A stretch of DNA of 64,000 bases from Xanthobacteraceae bacterium (GTDB lineage: Bacteria > Pseudomonadota > Alphaproteobacteria > Rhizobiales > Xanthobacteraceae): assembly GCA_019454205.1 (NCBI GenBank), contig CP075369.1, forward strand, positions 1,736,001 through 1,800,000. The letters are read 5' to 3'. Every line of letters begins with the position of its first letter. The first letter of the stretch is position 1. The notes below the pieces were generated by a model, which did no database searches, was not told where the DNA came from, and was given only the letters and a program-made list of their open reading frames with translations. The position numbers and the translations under genes are program-made. Shown in pieces: positions 7,041 through 14,887 of this stretch.

Positions 7041-8570
7041 TCACACCGGCAGATTGTCGTGCTTCTTGCGCGGCTGCTCGACCTGCTTGGTGCGAAGCAT
7101 CGCGAGCGCGCGGGCGATGCGGCGGCGGGTTTCATGCGGCTCGATCACCTCGTCGATATAGCCGCGCTCGGCCGCGACGAACGGCGATAGAAACCGCTGT
7201 TCGTATTCCTTGGTGCGCTCGGCGATCACGGAGGGGTCCTTGTCCGCGCGGAAGATGATCTCGACCGCGCCCTTCGCGCCCATCACCGCGATCTGCGCCG
7301 TCGGCCATGCATAATTCACGTCGCCGCCGATGTGCTTCGACGCCATCACGTCGTAGGCGCCGCCGAACGCCTTGCGCGTGATCAGCGTCACCAGCGGCAC
7401 GGTCGCCTGCGAATAGGCGAACAGAAGTTTTGCGCCATGCTTGATGAGGCCGCCATATTCCTGCGCCGTGCCCGGCAGGAAGCCCGGCACGTCCACCAGC
7501 GTCACGATCGGAATGTTGAAGGCGTCGCAGAAGCGCACGAAGCGGGCGGCCTTGCGCGATGCGTCGCTATCGAGAACGCCGGCCAACACCATCGGCTGGT
7601 TCGCGACGAAGCCGACCGTCCTGCCCTCCACGCGGCCGAAGCCGGTGACGATGTTCTTCGCGAACGACTCTTGAATCTCGAAGAAGTCGCCCTCGTCGGC
7701 GAGCTTCAGGATCAGTTCCTTGATGTCGTAGGGCTTGTTCGGATTTTCCGGAACGAGGGAGTCGAGCGAAGGCTCGATGCGCTCTGCGTCGTCATAGCTC
7801 GGCCATTCCGGCACGCCCGCTTCATACGACGAAGGCAGGAAGTCGATCAGCCTGCGCATCTGGAGCAGGCACTCGACATCGTTCTCGAACGCGCCGTCGG
7901 CGACCGAGGAGCGCGTCGTGTGCACGCGCGCGCCGCCGAGTTCTTCCGCCGTCACGGTTTCGTTCGTCACCGTCTTCACCACTTCCGGGCCGGTCACGAA
8001 CATGTAGCTGGTGTCCTTCACCATGAAGATGAAGTCGGTCATCGCGGGCGAGTAGACGTCGCCGCCCGCGCACGGCCCCATGATGACGGAAATCTGCGGA
8101 ATGACACCCGACGCAATCACGTTGCGCTTGAACACCTCGCCGTAGCCGCCGAGTGCGGCGACGCCTTCCTGAATGCGCGCGCCGCCCGCATCGAACAAGC
8201 CGATGATCGGCGCGCGGGTTTTCAGCGCGAGGTCCTGAATCTTGGTGATCTTCTGCGCGTGCGCTTCGGAGAGCGAACCACCGAACACGGTGAAGTCCTT
8301 GGCGAAGACGAAAACCTGCCGCCCGTTCACCGTTCCCCAGCCGGTGACCACGCCGTCGCCCGGCACCTTGGTCTTCTCCATGCCGAAGTCGGTGGCGCGG
8401 TGCTGCACGAAGGTGTCGAATTCCTCGAACGAGCCGCGGTCCAGCAGCAGCTCGATGCGCTCGCGGGCGGTCAGCTTGCCGCGCTTGTGCTGCGCTTCGA
8501 TGCGCGCCTGCCCGCCGCCGAGCTTGGCCTCCGCGCGGCGGTTTTCGAGCGCTTCGAGAATTTCCTTCAT
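7041..8570 (-). CDS. pccB: Acyl-CoA (propionyl-CoA) carboxylase carboxyltransferase beta subunit
   Basis: 509 residues from the ATG at 8570, the usual length for PccB; the frame is open further upstream, but that part overlaps a repeat and the divergent gene. The start MKEILEALENRRAEAKLGGGQ..RIEAQHKRGKLTARERIELLLD is the standard beta-subunit N-terminus. Two crotonase-fold halves follow: GLFDAGGARIQEGVAALGGYG with MGPCAGGDVYSPAMTDF, then LVDVPGFLPGTAQEYGGLIKHGAKLLFAYS with AFGGAYDVM. These form the acyl-CoA and carboxybiotin oxyanion sites. The product transfers CO2 from biotin on the alpha subunit (PccA, not in this window) to propionyl-CoA, giving methylmalonyl-CoA. Substrate specificity among short acyl-CoAs is inferred. 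Confidence 0.9.
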   Translation of the reverse strand: MKEILEALENRRAEAKLGGGQARIEAQHKRGKLTARERIELLLDRGSFEEFDTFVQHRATDFGMEKTKVPGDGVVTGWGTVNGRQVFVFAKDFTVFGGSLSEAHAQKITKIQDLALKTRAPIIGLFDAGGARIQEGVAALGGYGEVFKRNVIASGVIPQISVIMGPCAGGDVYSPAMTDFIFMVKDTSYMFVTGPEVVKTVTNETVTAEELGGARVHTTRSSVADGAFENDVECLLQMRRLIDFLPSSYEAGVPEWPSYDDAERIEPSLDSLVPENPNKPYDIKELILKLADEGDFFEIQESFAKNIVTGFGRVEGRTVGFVANQPMVLAGVLDSDASRKAARFVRFCDAFNIPIVTLVDVPGFLPGTAQEYGGLIKHGAKLLFAYSQATVPLVTLITRKAFGGAYDVMASKHIGGDVNYAWPTAQIAVMGAKGAVEIIFRADKDPSVIAERTKEYEQRFLSPFVAAERGYIDEVIEPHETRRRIARALAMLRTKQVEQPRKKHDNLPV

Positions 8571-8622
8571 TGCACCAGGCCCCTCGTTTTCCGGGCCGGA
8601 AGGTAGCATAGGGATTCTCTCC

Positions 8623-8727
8623 CCGTCATTCCGGGTGGTGCGACACGACGATCCGGAATCCACGGACAACGGGAAAGCCTTCGTTTTTGGCTCCGAACTC
8701 CGGGTTAGCCCGTGGCCCTGAATGACA
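8623..8727. repeat. Dispersed imperfect palindrome (CGTCATTCCGGG ... CCCTGAATGAC)
   Basis: The left arm GTCATTCCGGG (8625-8635) is the near-perfect inverted complement of CCCTGAATGAC (8716-8726), with ATCCGGAATCCACGG and CTCCGGGTTAGCCCG between them. This matches a repeat frequent between genes in Bradyrhizobium-type genomes. It separates the divergent pccB and yitT genes, and the first possible yitT ATG (8722) lies inside its right arm. Confidence 0.6.
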
Positions 8728-8745
8728 GGTGGCACCGTTCGCCGC

Positions 8746-9405
8746 ATGGTGCCGAACCGGGGCTTCGCTATCCTCCGCCGCGTGACCGGCACCGAATCCC
8801 CCGCCCCAAGACATTCCCTGATCGAGGACATCTTCGCCATCCTCGTCGGCACGCTATTCATTTCCTTTGCCGTCGTGCTGTTCAAGAAAGCCGGGCTGCT
8901 CACCGGCGGGACCTCCGGCATCGCCTTCCTCGGCCTTTACTTCGCGGGCGTGCCGTTCGGCCTCGGCTTTTTCGTCATCAACCTGCCGTTCTATGTGCTT
9001 GCGGTGATGCGCGTGGGCTGGCTGTTCACGCTGAAAACCTTCTGCGCGGTGGCGCTGGTCTCGGTGCTGTCCGAGACGCACGCATATTTCATCGAGGTCG
9101 CTCGGCTGGAGCCGTTCTATGCCGCGATCATCGGCGGGCTGTTGCTCGGCATGGGCTTCATCGTGCTGTTTCGCCATCAGGCGAGCCTTGGCGGCCTCAA
9201 CATCCTTGCGCTCTATCTGCAGGACAAGTACGGGCTGCGCGCCGGCAAGGTGCAGATGGGGGTCGATCTCGCGGTTCTGGCCGCCGCCCTGTTCGTCGTG
9301 GAGTGGCGGCTGGTGCTCGCCTCCGTGATCGGCTCGGTCGCCATGAATGCGATGATCTGGGTCAACCACCGCCGGGACCGCTATGTCGCCTGGTCGGCGG
9401 CCTGA
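8746..9405 (+). CDS. YitT family membrane protein
   Basis: About 219 residues from the ATG at 8746. Alternatives are ATG 8722, inside the palindromic repeat, and GTG 8782, closer to the conserved region; no Shine-Dalgarno decides. Five or six membrane helices are present, with the family motif FKKAGLLTGGTSGIAFLGLYFAGVPFGLGFFVINLPFY and a second GGLLLGMGFIVLFRHQASLGGLNILALYL block. Homologues are the YitT/YczE-like DUF161 proteins, widespread inner-membrane proteins with no settled transport substrate. The C-terminal DUF2179 domain of Bacillus YitT is absent, so this is the short, membrane-only form. Confidence 0.78.
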   Translation: MVPNRGFAILRRVTGTESPAPRHSLIEDIFAILVGTLFISFAVVLFKKAGLLTGGTSGIAFLGLYFAGVPFGLGFFVINLPFYVLAVMRVGWLFTLKTFCAVALVSVLSETHAYFIEVARLEPFYAAIIGGLLLGMGFIVLFRHQASLGGLNILALYLQDKYGLRAGKVQMGVDLAVLAAALFVVEWRLVLASVIGSVAMNAMIWVNHRRDRYVAWSAA

Positions 9406-9424
9406 AAAATCTTTTCCATGGTCA

Positions 9425-9452
9425 TTGAACCGTCACAAACCGCGCCTATATA
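9425..9452 (+). promoter_or_regulatory. Sigma-70-type promoter of an intergenic transcript
   Basis: TTGAAC (9425-9430), a 16-bp spacer, then TATATA (9447-9452, within CTATATA). CTATAT is the favoured -10 form in Hyphomicrobiales housekeeping promoters. It lies just after the yitT stop on the same strand, and the only thing downstream before a convergent gene is the candidate RNA. Confidence 0.55.
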
Positions 9453-9458
9453 GCTTTC

Positions 9459-9590
9459 ATCGAACTTCGAAGAGCCTAACCCCTCACCACGGATGTACTG
9501 GGAGGCGGCCTAAAGCGACGACGCGAAGGACGATTGGCCCGCCCAAGCAGAGATGCTTCGGCGGGTTTCGCTTTTCAGGGCTTTTTTCTT
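9459..9590 (+). ncRNA. Candidate stand-alone small RNA (about 130 nt)
   Basis: The span starts about 7 nt after the TATATA box and ends in a strong terminator, and no plus-strand gene follows because the beta-lactamase gene is on the other strand. Internal features are a possible GGCC(9507-9510)/GGCC(9536-9539) pairing around AAAGCGACGACGCGAAGGACGA, and a six-codon ORF ATG TAC TGG GAG GCG GCC TAA (9493-9513). It could be a trans-acting sRNA, a leader-peptide-like RNA or the remnant leader of a lost gene. I do not recognise an Rfam family with certainty. Confidence 0.45.
9539..9590 (+). terminator. Rho-independent terminator with GAGA tetraloop
   Basis: CCCGCC-C-AAGCA-GAGA-TGCTT-C-GGCGGG: an 11-bp stem with one C-C mismatch and a GNRA-type GAGA loop (9539-9566), followed by TTTCGCTTTTCAGGGCTTTTTT. 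It ends the candidate RNA. Confidence 0.75.
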
Positions 9591-9596
9591 GAAGGG

Positions 9597-10403
9597 TTAT
9601 TGCCGGGGCATCGCGCCGAGCGCCGTCAGCAGCGCCTTCGCGATAGTCTGGCGCGCCGCGACGTGCTTCTCCTCGTTCGGATCGAGGTTGAGCGCAAAGA
9701 CATACGTATCGCCTCCCCGCTCGACCCAGCCGACGAACCAGCCGATCTTGTTATCCCCGTTCGGAATCCAGCCGGTCTTGCCGCGCAGCGTCGCGTCGCC
9801 GACCTGCTCGATGAACGCGATGTCCTTCACGATGTCGGCGTTGCGCGGACTGACCGGCAGCTTCCCGATCAGGAGCCGTTCGAGAAACTCGACCTGCTGC
9901 AACGCCGAGATGCGCAGCTTGCCTTCCAGCCAGAACGTATCGATCTCGCCGCCGGGTTCGCGGTTGCCGTAGCCGAACTGCGTGACATAGACGCGCATCC
10001 GCTGCTCGCCGATCTCGCGCGCGATTTCCTGAAACACCCAGACCGCCGACGCCTTGAAGGCGGAACGCAAGGTGTGGTCCTTGTTCCACGCCTCGAAGTC
10101 GCGCTTCTTGCCGTCCCATTTGAACACGCGCTCGTCGGCATCCTTCACCACCTTCGTCTCCAGCGCGATCAGCGCATTCGCGATCTTGAAGGTGGAAGCC
10201 GGGAGAAATCCCTTGGTGTGACGGTCGCCATTCACGACCGTCACCACGTTCTTCTTCATATCCAGCAGGACGAAGGTGCCGTTCGTCCCGATTTCCTTGA
10301 AATGCTTTTCCAGATCGTTTCGGACGATAGTCTTGCGCTCCGTTTGCGCGTGGGCGGGCAACGCGAGCGAAAGCAGGAACAATGCAGCAATGAATTTTTT
10401 CAT
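9597..10403 (-). CDS. Class D (OXA-type) beta-lactamase, exported
   Basis: 268 residues with a Sec signal peptide (MKKFIAALFLLSLALPAHA, cut near residue 19-20). All class D landmarks are present: S70-T-F-K73 (nucleophile and the lysine that is carboxylated in this class), S119-A-V121, Y145-G-N147, the W158-x2-G-x-L-x-I-S166 block and K209-T-G211. The serine acylates the beta-lactam and the carboxylated lysine activates water. Periplasmic. The start ATG at 10403 is followed directly by the signal peptide; the frame is open further upstream, but that overlaps the DUF2157 gene. No regulator or mobile element adjoins it, so it looks like an intrinsic chromosomal enzyme. Confidence 0.9.
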   Translation of the reverse strand: MKKFIAALFLLSLALPAHAQTERKTIVRNDLEKHFKEIGTNGTFVLLDMKKNVVTVVNGDRHTKGFLPASTFKIANALIALETKVVKDADERVFKWDGKKRDFEAWNKDHTLRSAFKASAVWVFQEIAREIGEQRMRVYVTQFGYGNREPGGEIDTFWLEGKLRISALQQVEFLERLLIGKLPVSPRNADIVKDIAFIEQVGDATLRGKTGWIPNGDNKIGWFVGWVERGGDTYVFALNLDPNEEKHVAARQTIAKALLTALGAMPRQ

Positions 10404-10449
10404 GACCACGATCAACACGCTGCAGGTGGCGAAAATCGGGCTGCCGGTT

Positions 10450-11403
10450 TCACGCAGGTTGTGACGGCTTGCCGACCACCTTCTTGTTATATTGCCAGAA
10501 CGCGATGGCGATTCCGAGCGCGGAAAGCCCGCCGAGCAGGATCGCAACCGGGTTCGGTCCCAGCCGCTCGAAAAACTGCGTATAAAAATGGATTGCGCCG
10601 AATACAGCGCAGACATTCACCACCCAGCGCCGGTCGTTCTTCATCGCCCATACCGCGAAAGCGATCAGCGCCGCCGCCCAGCCGATCACGAATGCGATGC
10701 GCGGGATTTGCACGCCGCCGGGTACGTTGCCGGAAAGTTTGGTGAAGAAGCTCAGCCGGTCGCCCCAGAGCGAACCGATCCAGAAACCGAAGTTGACGAG
10801 CAGGATCGAGACGCGCGCCGCCATCAGCGCGAGGCGCGCATTCACCGCGCTGAGTTGGAGCGAGAAAACATAGGCCGCCAGCGTGATCAGCGAGAACACG
10901 ATGATGGTCATGGTCGGCTCGTAGATCGCAAGAAAGTAGCTGGCGTGGCTGTAGCCTGTGCGCGCGCCGATCACCGACGAAAGCGAGAGCACCGAGAGCG
11001 CAATCAGCAGTCCGCTTTTCGCGATGAAGCCCGCTACCGCGAAGCCGATCACACAACCGAGGAATGCCCAGATCGAGCCTTCGGTCATGTAGACCACCCC
11101 GCCGCCGATGCCGAGCGCGCCAAGGATGATGCAGATATTGGCAAGGACATCCCATTCCTTGCCGCCATTGTGCAGGATGAGAAATCCGGCTGCGATAATG
11201 ATTGCACCGAGAACGATGCCGGTCAGTGCGTTCGGCACCAGTGCAATGGCGCCGGCCGCGACTGCGATCACGCCGAAGCCGATCAGGATATTGAAGGCGA
11301 GCGAACCCGTGGAGCGCACCGACAGGCGCCTGAACTTGTCATATTCGGCCTGGTTGATTTCGCCGCTTTCGAGCAACTGGGCAAGGTCGAGTACGACTTT
11401 CAT
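10450..11403 (-). CDS. DUF2157-type multi-pass membrane protein
   Basis: 317 residues. A short soluble N-terminus (LAQLLESGEINQAEYDKFRRL, a helical segment typical of DUF2157) is followed by about nine or ten hydrophobic helices. GAAGGGGG precedes the ATG at 11403. Proteins of this family are predicted inner-membrane proteins of unknown function. The stop lies 46 bp upstream of the beta-lactamase start on the same strand, so co-transcription is possible but not evident. Confidence 0.7.
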   Translation of the reverse strand: MKVVLDLAQLLESGEINQAEYDKFRRLSVRSTGSLAFNILIGFGVIAVAAGAIALVPNALTGIVLGAIIIAAGFLILHNGGKEWDVLANICIILGALGIGGGVVYMTEGSIWAFLGCVIGFAVAGFIAKSGLLIALSVLSLSSVIGARTGYSHASYFLAIYEPTMTIIVFSLITLAAYVFSLQLSAVNARLALMAARVSILLVNFGFWIGSLWGDRLSFFTKLSGNVPGGVQIPRIAFVIGWAAALIAFAVWAMKNDRRWVVNVCAVFGAIHFYTQFFERLGPNPVAILLGGLSALGIAIAFWQYNKKVVGKPSQPA

Positions 11404-11500
11404 GGCAATCCCCCTTCAATATCCGGCGGGTTCATAGCATGGCGGCCGATGGCGCGGTATCGTCCCGCATCACATGTTCGTGCCGTCAGGAGAAAAGCGA

Positions 11501-11890
11501 ATGAACCCCGAAGCCCCTGCTGTCGCCGGTCACCCGCGCATGATTCTGATGTGCGAAGGCTTCGCCCTGTTTGCATTCTGCATCTTCGCCTACTCGAAGC
11601 TCGGCTATTCGTGGTGGCTGTTCGGCGTGCTGATTTTCGCGCCGGATGTCGGCATGATCGGCTATCTCCGCAACGCGAAGACCGGCGCGCAGCTCTACAA
11701 CGCGTTTCACATTACGGCGGTGCCCATCGCCATCGGGGCATGGGGATATGCGTGGGCGGAGCCGCTTGCCGTCGCAATCGCGCTGGTATGGGTCGCGCAT
11801 ATCGGCATGGACCGCATGCTCGGCTTCGGCCTCAAATACGAAACCGATTTTGCCGACACGCATCTGGGGCGGATCGGGAAAGAAAGCTAG
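11501..11890 (+). CDS. DUF4260 family membrane protein
   Basis: 129 residues from the ATG at 11501 (preceded by GAGAAAAGCGA); the frame is open to 11474. Four helices are seen, with the family core FALFAFCIFAYSKLGYSWWLFGVLIFAPDVGMIGYL, YNAFHITAVPI and WVAHIGMDRMLGFGLKYETDFADTHLG. The last block, with conserved H, D, G and the F-x-D-T-H-L ending, is diagnostic. Function unknown. It stands alone between a divergent and a convergent gene. Confidence 0.8.
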   Translation: MNPEAPAVAGHPRMILMCEGFALFAFCIFAYSKLGYSWWLFGVLIFAPDVGMIGYLRNAKTGAQLYNAFHITAVPIAIGAWGYAWAEPLAVAIALVWVAHIGMDRMLGFGLKYETDFADTHLGRIGKES

Positions 11891-11917
11891 CGAACGGCAG
11901 CCCGTTTTGAGAGGAAG

Positions 11918-12673
11918 TTACTTCCTCAACAGCGCCAGCATCGTCGCCGCTGCCGTGAACTCCCGGTGACGCGCGGCAAGCCGCCGCTGCGCTTCCGCGT
12001 CCTCGCCCCACTGGCTGATGTTCCATTGTTCGTCCACGTGCGTAGCATTCCACGCTTCGTCCGCGCCAAGCGCGCCTTCTGCGAGTGCCAGCGCAATCAA
12101 TGCCGAACCGGAAAGATTGGTCGCGCTTGCCGCCGCCGCGAGACCGAACGGTCGCGACAACGTCTCCGCAATTCTTCGCACGCCACCGAGCGCCTGCTCG
12201 CTCTGCTTCGCGTGCACGATACCGGCAGCAAGCACCAAACGCGCACCGAACGCCTGCTCCGCCCATCCAACGATGCGGTCCCATTGCTCCGCCTGCGCCG
12301 CGACCAGGCCTTCGGGTTCCTCCGCGCGGTAAAAAACCAGGTCGGTCCCGGCATATTGCACGATCTCGTCGATGACCGGCTGCGGCGCGAGGGCAATCGC
12401 GTCGATTGCGAGATTGGCGAGCCGCGTCAGCGGCAGTTTGACCGGATCGACCACATCCTCGATGGCAGCCCACTCCGCCGCGACCGCATCCGCGAGTTTC
12501 CTGTTCGGCAGCAACAGGGATTTTTTCGCAGGCGTTTTCGCCGGCCGCCCGTCCAACAGAATTGCGAAACCACCCGGCGCTTCGCCGGCAGCCGCTTCCT
12601 TATAGAAGCGCTTCGGTAACTGCGCGCGCATTGCAGCCTGCGCACGGCGCATCGGATTTTCTTCTTCGCTCAT
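11918..12673 (-). CDS. ATP12-family F1-ATPase assembly chaperone
   Basis: 251 residues from the ATG at 12673, whose ATGA overlaps the stop of the pseudouridine synthase gene. Family hallmarks are RFYKEA, GFAILLDGRPAKTPAKKSLLLPNRKLADAVAAEW near the N-terminus, LTRLANLAID, and AGTDLVFYRAEEPEGLVAAQAEQWDRIV in the middle. ATP12 helps the F1 alpha subunit assemble in mitochondria; alphaproteobacterial homologues are presumed to do the same for the bacterial F1. Cytosolic. The link to rluC and crcB is common in Hyphomicrobiales and probably only co-transcription. Confidence 0.87.
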   Translation of the reverse strand: MSEEENPMRRAQAAMRAQLPKRFYKEAAAGEAPGGFAILLDGRPAKTPAKKSLLLPNRKLADAVAAEWAAIEDVVDPVKLPLTRLANLAIDAIALAPQPVIDEIVQYAGTDLVFYRAEEPEGLVAAQAEQWDRIVGWAEQAFGARLVLAAGIVHAKQSEQALGGVRRIAETLSRPFGLAAAASATNLSGSALIALALAEGALGADEAWNATHVDEQWNISQWGEDAEAQRRLAARHREFTAAATMLALLRK

Positions 12674-13716
12674 TCTTCCGGCGCTTCCACGATGGGATCG
12701 TAGGCCTTCGCGTCGAACGAGAGCAGGTTCCACGTCTGCTGCATGTGCGGCGGCAACGGCGCGGACACGTCGATCATGCCCTCGCCCTTCGGATGCGGAA
12801 TAACGAGACGGCGCGCAAGCAGGTGCAGCCGGTTCTGCATGCCGCCCGGCAATTCCCAGTTCTCGATATCGAAATATTTCGGGTCGCCGACGATGGGATG
12901 ACGGATATGCGCGGTATGCGCGCGAAGCTGGTGCGTGCGTCCGGTGACGGGCTTCAGCGAAATCCACGACACCTTCTGCGCCGCCTGCTCGATCACCGCG
13001 TAATACGTGACGGCGTGGCTGGCTTCGTCCTCGCCGTGTTTTGCAACGCGCATGAGTTCGCCGCCCTCGCCCGCGCCTTTCGCCAGATAGGTCGAGATGC
13101 GTCCCTGCCGCGGCTTTGGCACGCCGGCAACCAGCGCCCAGTAAATCTTCCGCGCGGAGCGCGAGCGGAATGTTTTTGCCAAGGTCGCGGCGGCGATCCG
13201 CGTTTTCGCAATCAGCAGAATGCCTGCCGTGTCCTTGTCGATACGATGCACCAGCCGCGGCTTCTGTCCGTCGCGGCCGCGCAACGCTTCCAGCATGCCG
13301 TCGATGTGGCGCGTGGTGCCGGAGCCGCCCTGCACCGCAAGACCGAACGGCTTGTTTAGCACCATCACTTCGCGATCTTCGTAGAGCGTGATGGACTTAA
13401 TGAACGCTGCATCGGCCTTCGCGTCGCCCATTTTCGAGGGCGCTTTCGTGGGGGACTTCGCGTGAGCATCATCTGCACCGCTCTCGCCGCCCTCCTGCTT
13501 TCCATTCTTTTCCTTCGAGAGCGGCGGCACGCGCACCGCCATGCCCGGCTCAAGGCGCGTGCTGGTTTTCGCGCGCGCGCCGTCCACGCGCACTTGTCCG
13601 GTGCGGAGCAGTTTCTGCAAATGACCGAACGAAAGATCGGGGAAGTTCGCCTTGAACCAACGGTCCAGGCGCATCCCGTCTTCGCCGTCTTTTACCTTGC
13701 GTGTCTGAACCGGCAT
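12670..13716 (-). CDS. rluC: RluC/RluD-type 23S rRNA pseudouridine synthase
   Basis: 348 residues from the ATG at 13716. An S4 RNA-binding domain comes first (GMRLDRWFKANFPDLSFGHLQKLLRTGQVRVDG), then a long Lys/Gly-rich linker (~residues 66-103), then the RluA-family catalytic domain with RLVHRIDKDTAG (Asp160 is the nucleophile), a KIYWALVAG strand and PVTGRTHQLRAH. The enzyme isomerises uridines in 23S rRNA; RluC (positions 955, 2504 and 2580 in E. coli) is the usual assignment for this neighbourhood, but RluD-like specificity cannot be excluded. The start is 4 bp after the crcB stop, so crcB, rluC and the ATP12 gene form an operon. Confidence 0.85.
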   Translation of the reverse strand: MPVQTRKVKDGEDGMRLDRWFKANFPDLSFGHLQKLLRTGQVRVDGARAKTSTRLEPGMAVRVPPLSKEKNGKQEGGESGADDAHAKSPTKAPSKMGDAKADAAFIKSITLYEDREVMVLNKPFGLAVQGGSGTTRHIDGMLEALRGRDGQKPRLVHRIDKDTAGILLIAKTRIAAATLAKTFRSRSARKIYWALVAGVPKPRQGRISTYLAKGAGEGGELMRVAKHGEDEASHAVTYYAVIEQAAQKVSWISLKPVTGRTHQLRAHTAHIRHPIVGDPKYFDIENWELPGGMQNRLHLLARRLVIPHPKGEGMIDVSAPLPPHMQQTWNLLSFDAKAYDPIVEAPEE

Positions 13717-13720
13717 CGCG

Positions 13721-14104
13721 TTACGCCACGCTACGCACGAGCCACATAGCAGCGAACATCGCCGCGATGGAAAGCACGACCGATGCAATCACATAAACCG
13801 CGCCAAGAAATACCTCGCCGCGCTCGAACAGCAGTGCGAAGTCGAGCGAGAACGCCGAGAAGGTCGTAAACCCGCCGAGAATTCCGGTGACGAGAAAAAG
13901 ACGCAGCGATTGCGTCGTCGCGCCGTCGCCGCGGAATGCAAACCAAGCGGCCAATGCGCCGATCAGGAACGAGCCGACGATGTTCACCGTGAACGTGCCC
14001 CACGGGAACGAGGTGCCGAACCACTGCGCCGACGCGACGTTCACGCCGTGACGTAGCCCGGAGCCGATGCCGCCGCCGAGAATGACAAGAAAGAGCGCAT
14101 ACAT
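13721..14104 (-). CDS. crcB: Fluoride channel CrcB/Fluc
   Basis: 127 residues with four membrane helices. GGGIGSGLRHGV near the N-terminus, FPWGTFTVNIVGSFLIG (the asparagine lining the pore) and TGILGGFTTFSAFS (phenylalanine box and Na+-site glycines) are the Fluc signature. The protein works as a dual-topology dimer that exports fluoride. No fluoride riboswitch is recognisable in the 96 bp upstream. First gene of the crcB-rluC-ATP12 operon. Confidence 0.9.
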   Translation of the reverse strand: MYALFLVILGGGIGSGLRHGVNVASAQWFGTSFPWGTFTVNIVGSFLIGALAAWFAFRGDGATTQSLRLFLVTGILGGFTTFSAFSLDFALLFERGEVFLGAVYVIASVVLSIAAMFAAMWLVRSVA

Positions 14105-14200
14105 GCGGCTGTTCCAGCGAGGAATGGAGAAGCCCGGAACCTAGTCCGCCCTTGCAGCGTTAGCAACGCTGAACCCCACCCTACGAGCGGAGGACGAGCC

Positions 14201-14566
14201 ATGCGGCGGCGATTTGCATTTCTTCTGGCGATCTCTGCCGGGTTCGCCGCCTCGGCGATGGCACAGCAGACTACCCCCGTTACGCCGCCCACGGCCCCGG
14301 CCGAAAACAAGCCCATGATTCGCGCGGAGCAGCAGGACCGGATTCGCGAACTGGTCCGCAACGCCAAGGTGGATCATGCGGCCAAGGTTCGCTTCGATCT
14401 TCGGCTCGGCGCGGAGGTCCCGCGCAACCTGCATTTCTATCCACTGCCGAAGGAAGTGGCCGAGGCGGTCCCCGAATTCAGCAACTACTTCTATGTGGTA
14501 GCGGAGGAGAAAATCGTGGTGATCGATCCGTTAAAGTATCGCATCGTCGCCATAATTCCGGCCTGA
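14201..14566 (+). CDS. DUF1236 family exported protein
   Basis: 121 residues. A signal peptide (MRRRFAFLLAISAGFAASAMA, cut after AMA) is followed by a Pro/Thr-rich linker and the DUF1236 core VPRNLHFYPLPKEVAEAVPEFSNYFYVVAEEKIVVIDPLKYRIVAII. The Y-x-V-v-x-d-x-I-v-i-V-D-P-x-t-x-x-I-V ending is typical. The family is abundant in Bradyrhizobium-like organisms as periplasmic proteins of unknown role. ACGAGCGGAGGACGAGCC upstream contains a GGAGGA ribosome-binding site. Confidence 0.8.
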   Translation: MRRRFAFLLAISAGFAASAMAQQTTPVTPPTAPAENKPMIRAEQQDRIRELVRNAKVDHAAKVRFDLRLGAEVPRNLHFYPLPKEVAEAVPEFSNYFYVVAEEKIVVIDPLKYRIVAIIPA

Positions 14567-14644
14567 CGAAAAACGCCGCAATCCGGAACCACTCTTTAAC
14601 AACGTCGTTCTATGAGGTGGACGCCTCAGGCGGCAGGAACTCTC

Positions 14645-14887
14645 ATGCGGCTTACCTTGCTCACTTTCACCGTGCTTGCCGTCTTCACCTTCGGCATGGG
14701 CGCCTCTATGGCGCAGCAGCCGAAGCAGATGGACCCCGGCACCATCAAGGTGAATCCGCCGCAGCAGCCGGTTTCGCCCCCGGTGCAGACGCAGCCCGCA
14801 CCGATTCCGCAAACCAACACTTCCCAGAATCCGTACCGCAATAATCGCGGCTTCATGGAAACCCCGTTACCGCCGCAGAAGCGCTAG
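14645..14887 (+). CDS. Small proline-rich exported protein
   Basis: 80 residues if started at the ATG at 14645; the frame is open to an ATG at 14612, which would put residues ahead of a normal signal peptide. The signal peptide MRLTLLTFTVLAVFTFGMGASMA is followed by a Pro/Gln-rich unstructured chain (PPQQPVSPPVQTQPAPIP). The 78 bp after the DUF1236 gene and the same strand suggest the two may be expressed together. No family recognised. Confidence 0.55.
   Translation: MRLTLLTFTVLAVFTFGMGASMAQQPKQMDPGTIKVNPPQQPVSPPVQTQPAPIPQTNTSQNPYRNNRGFMETPLPPQKR

Noticed and set aside
7332..8606. 424-codon plus-strand frame opposite pccB
   Set aside because: Antisense shadow; pccB has complete carboxyltransferase motifs.
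14105..14200. Fluoride riboswitch upstream of crcB
   Set aside because: The short region lacks the conserved pseudoknot sequence of the crcB motif on the minus strand.
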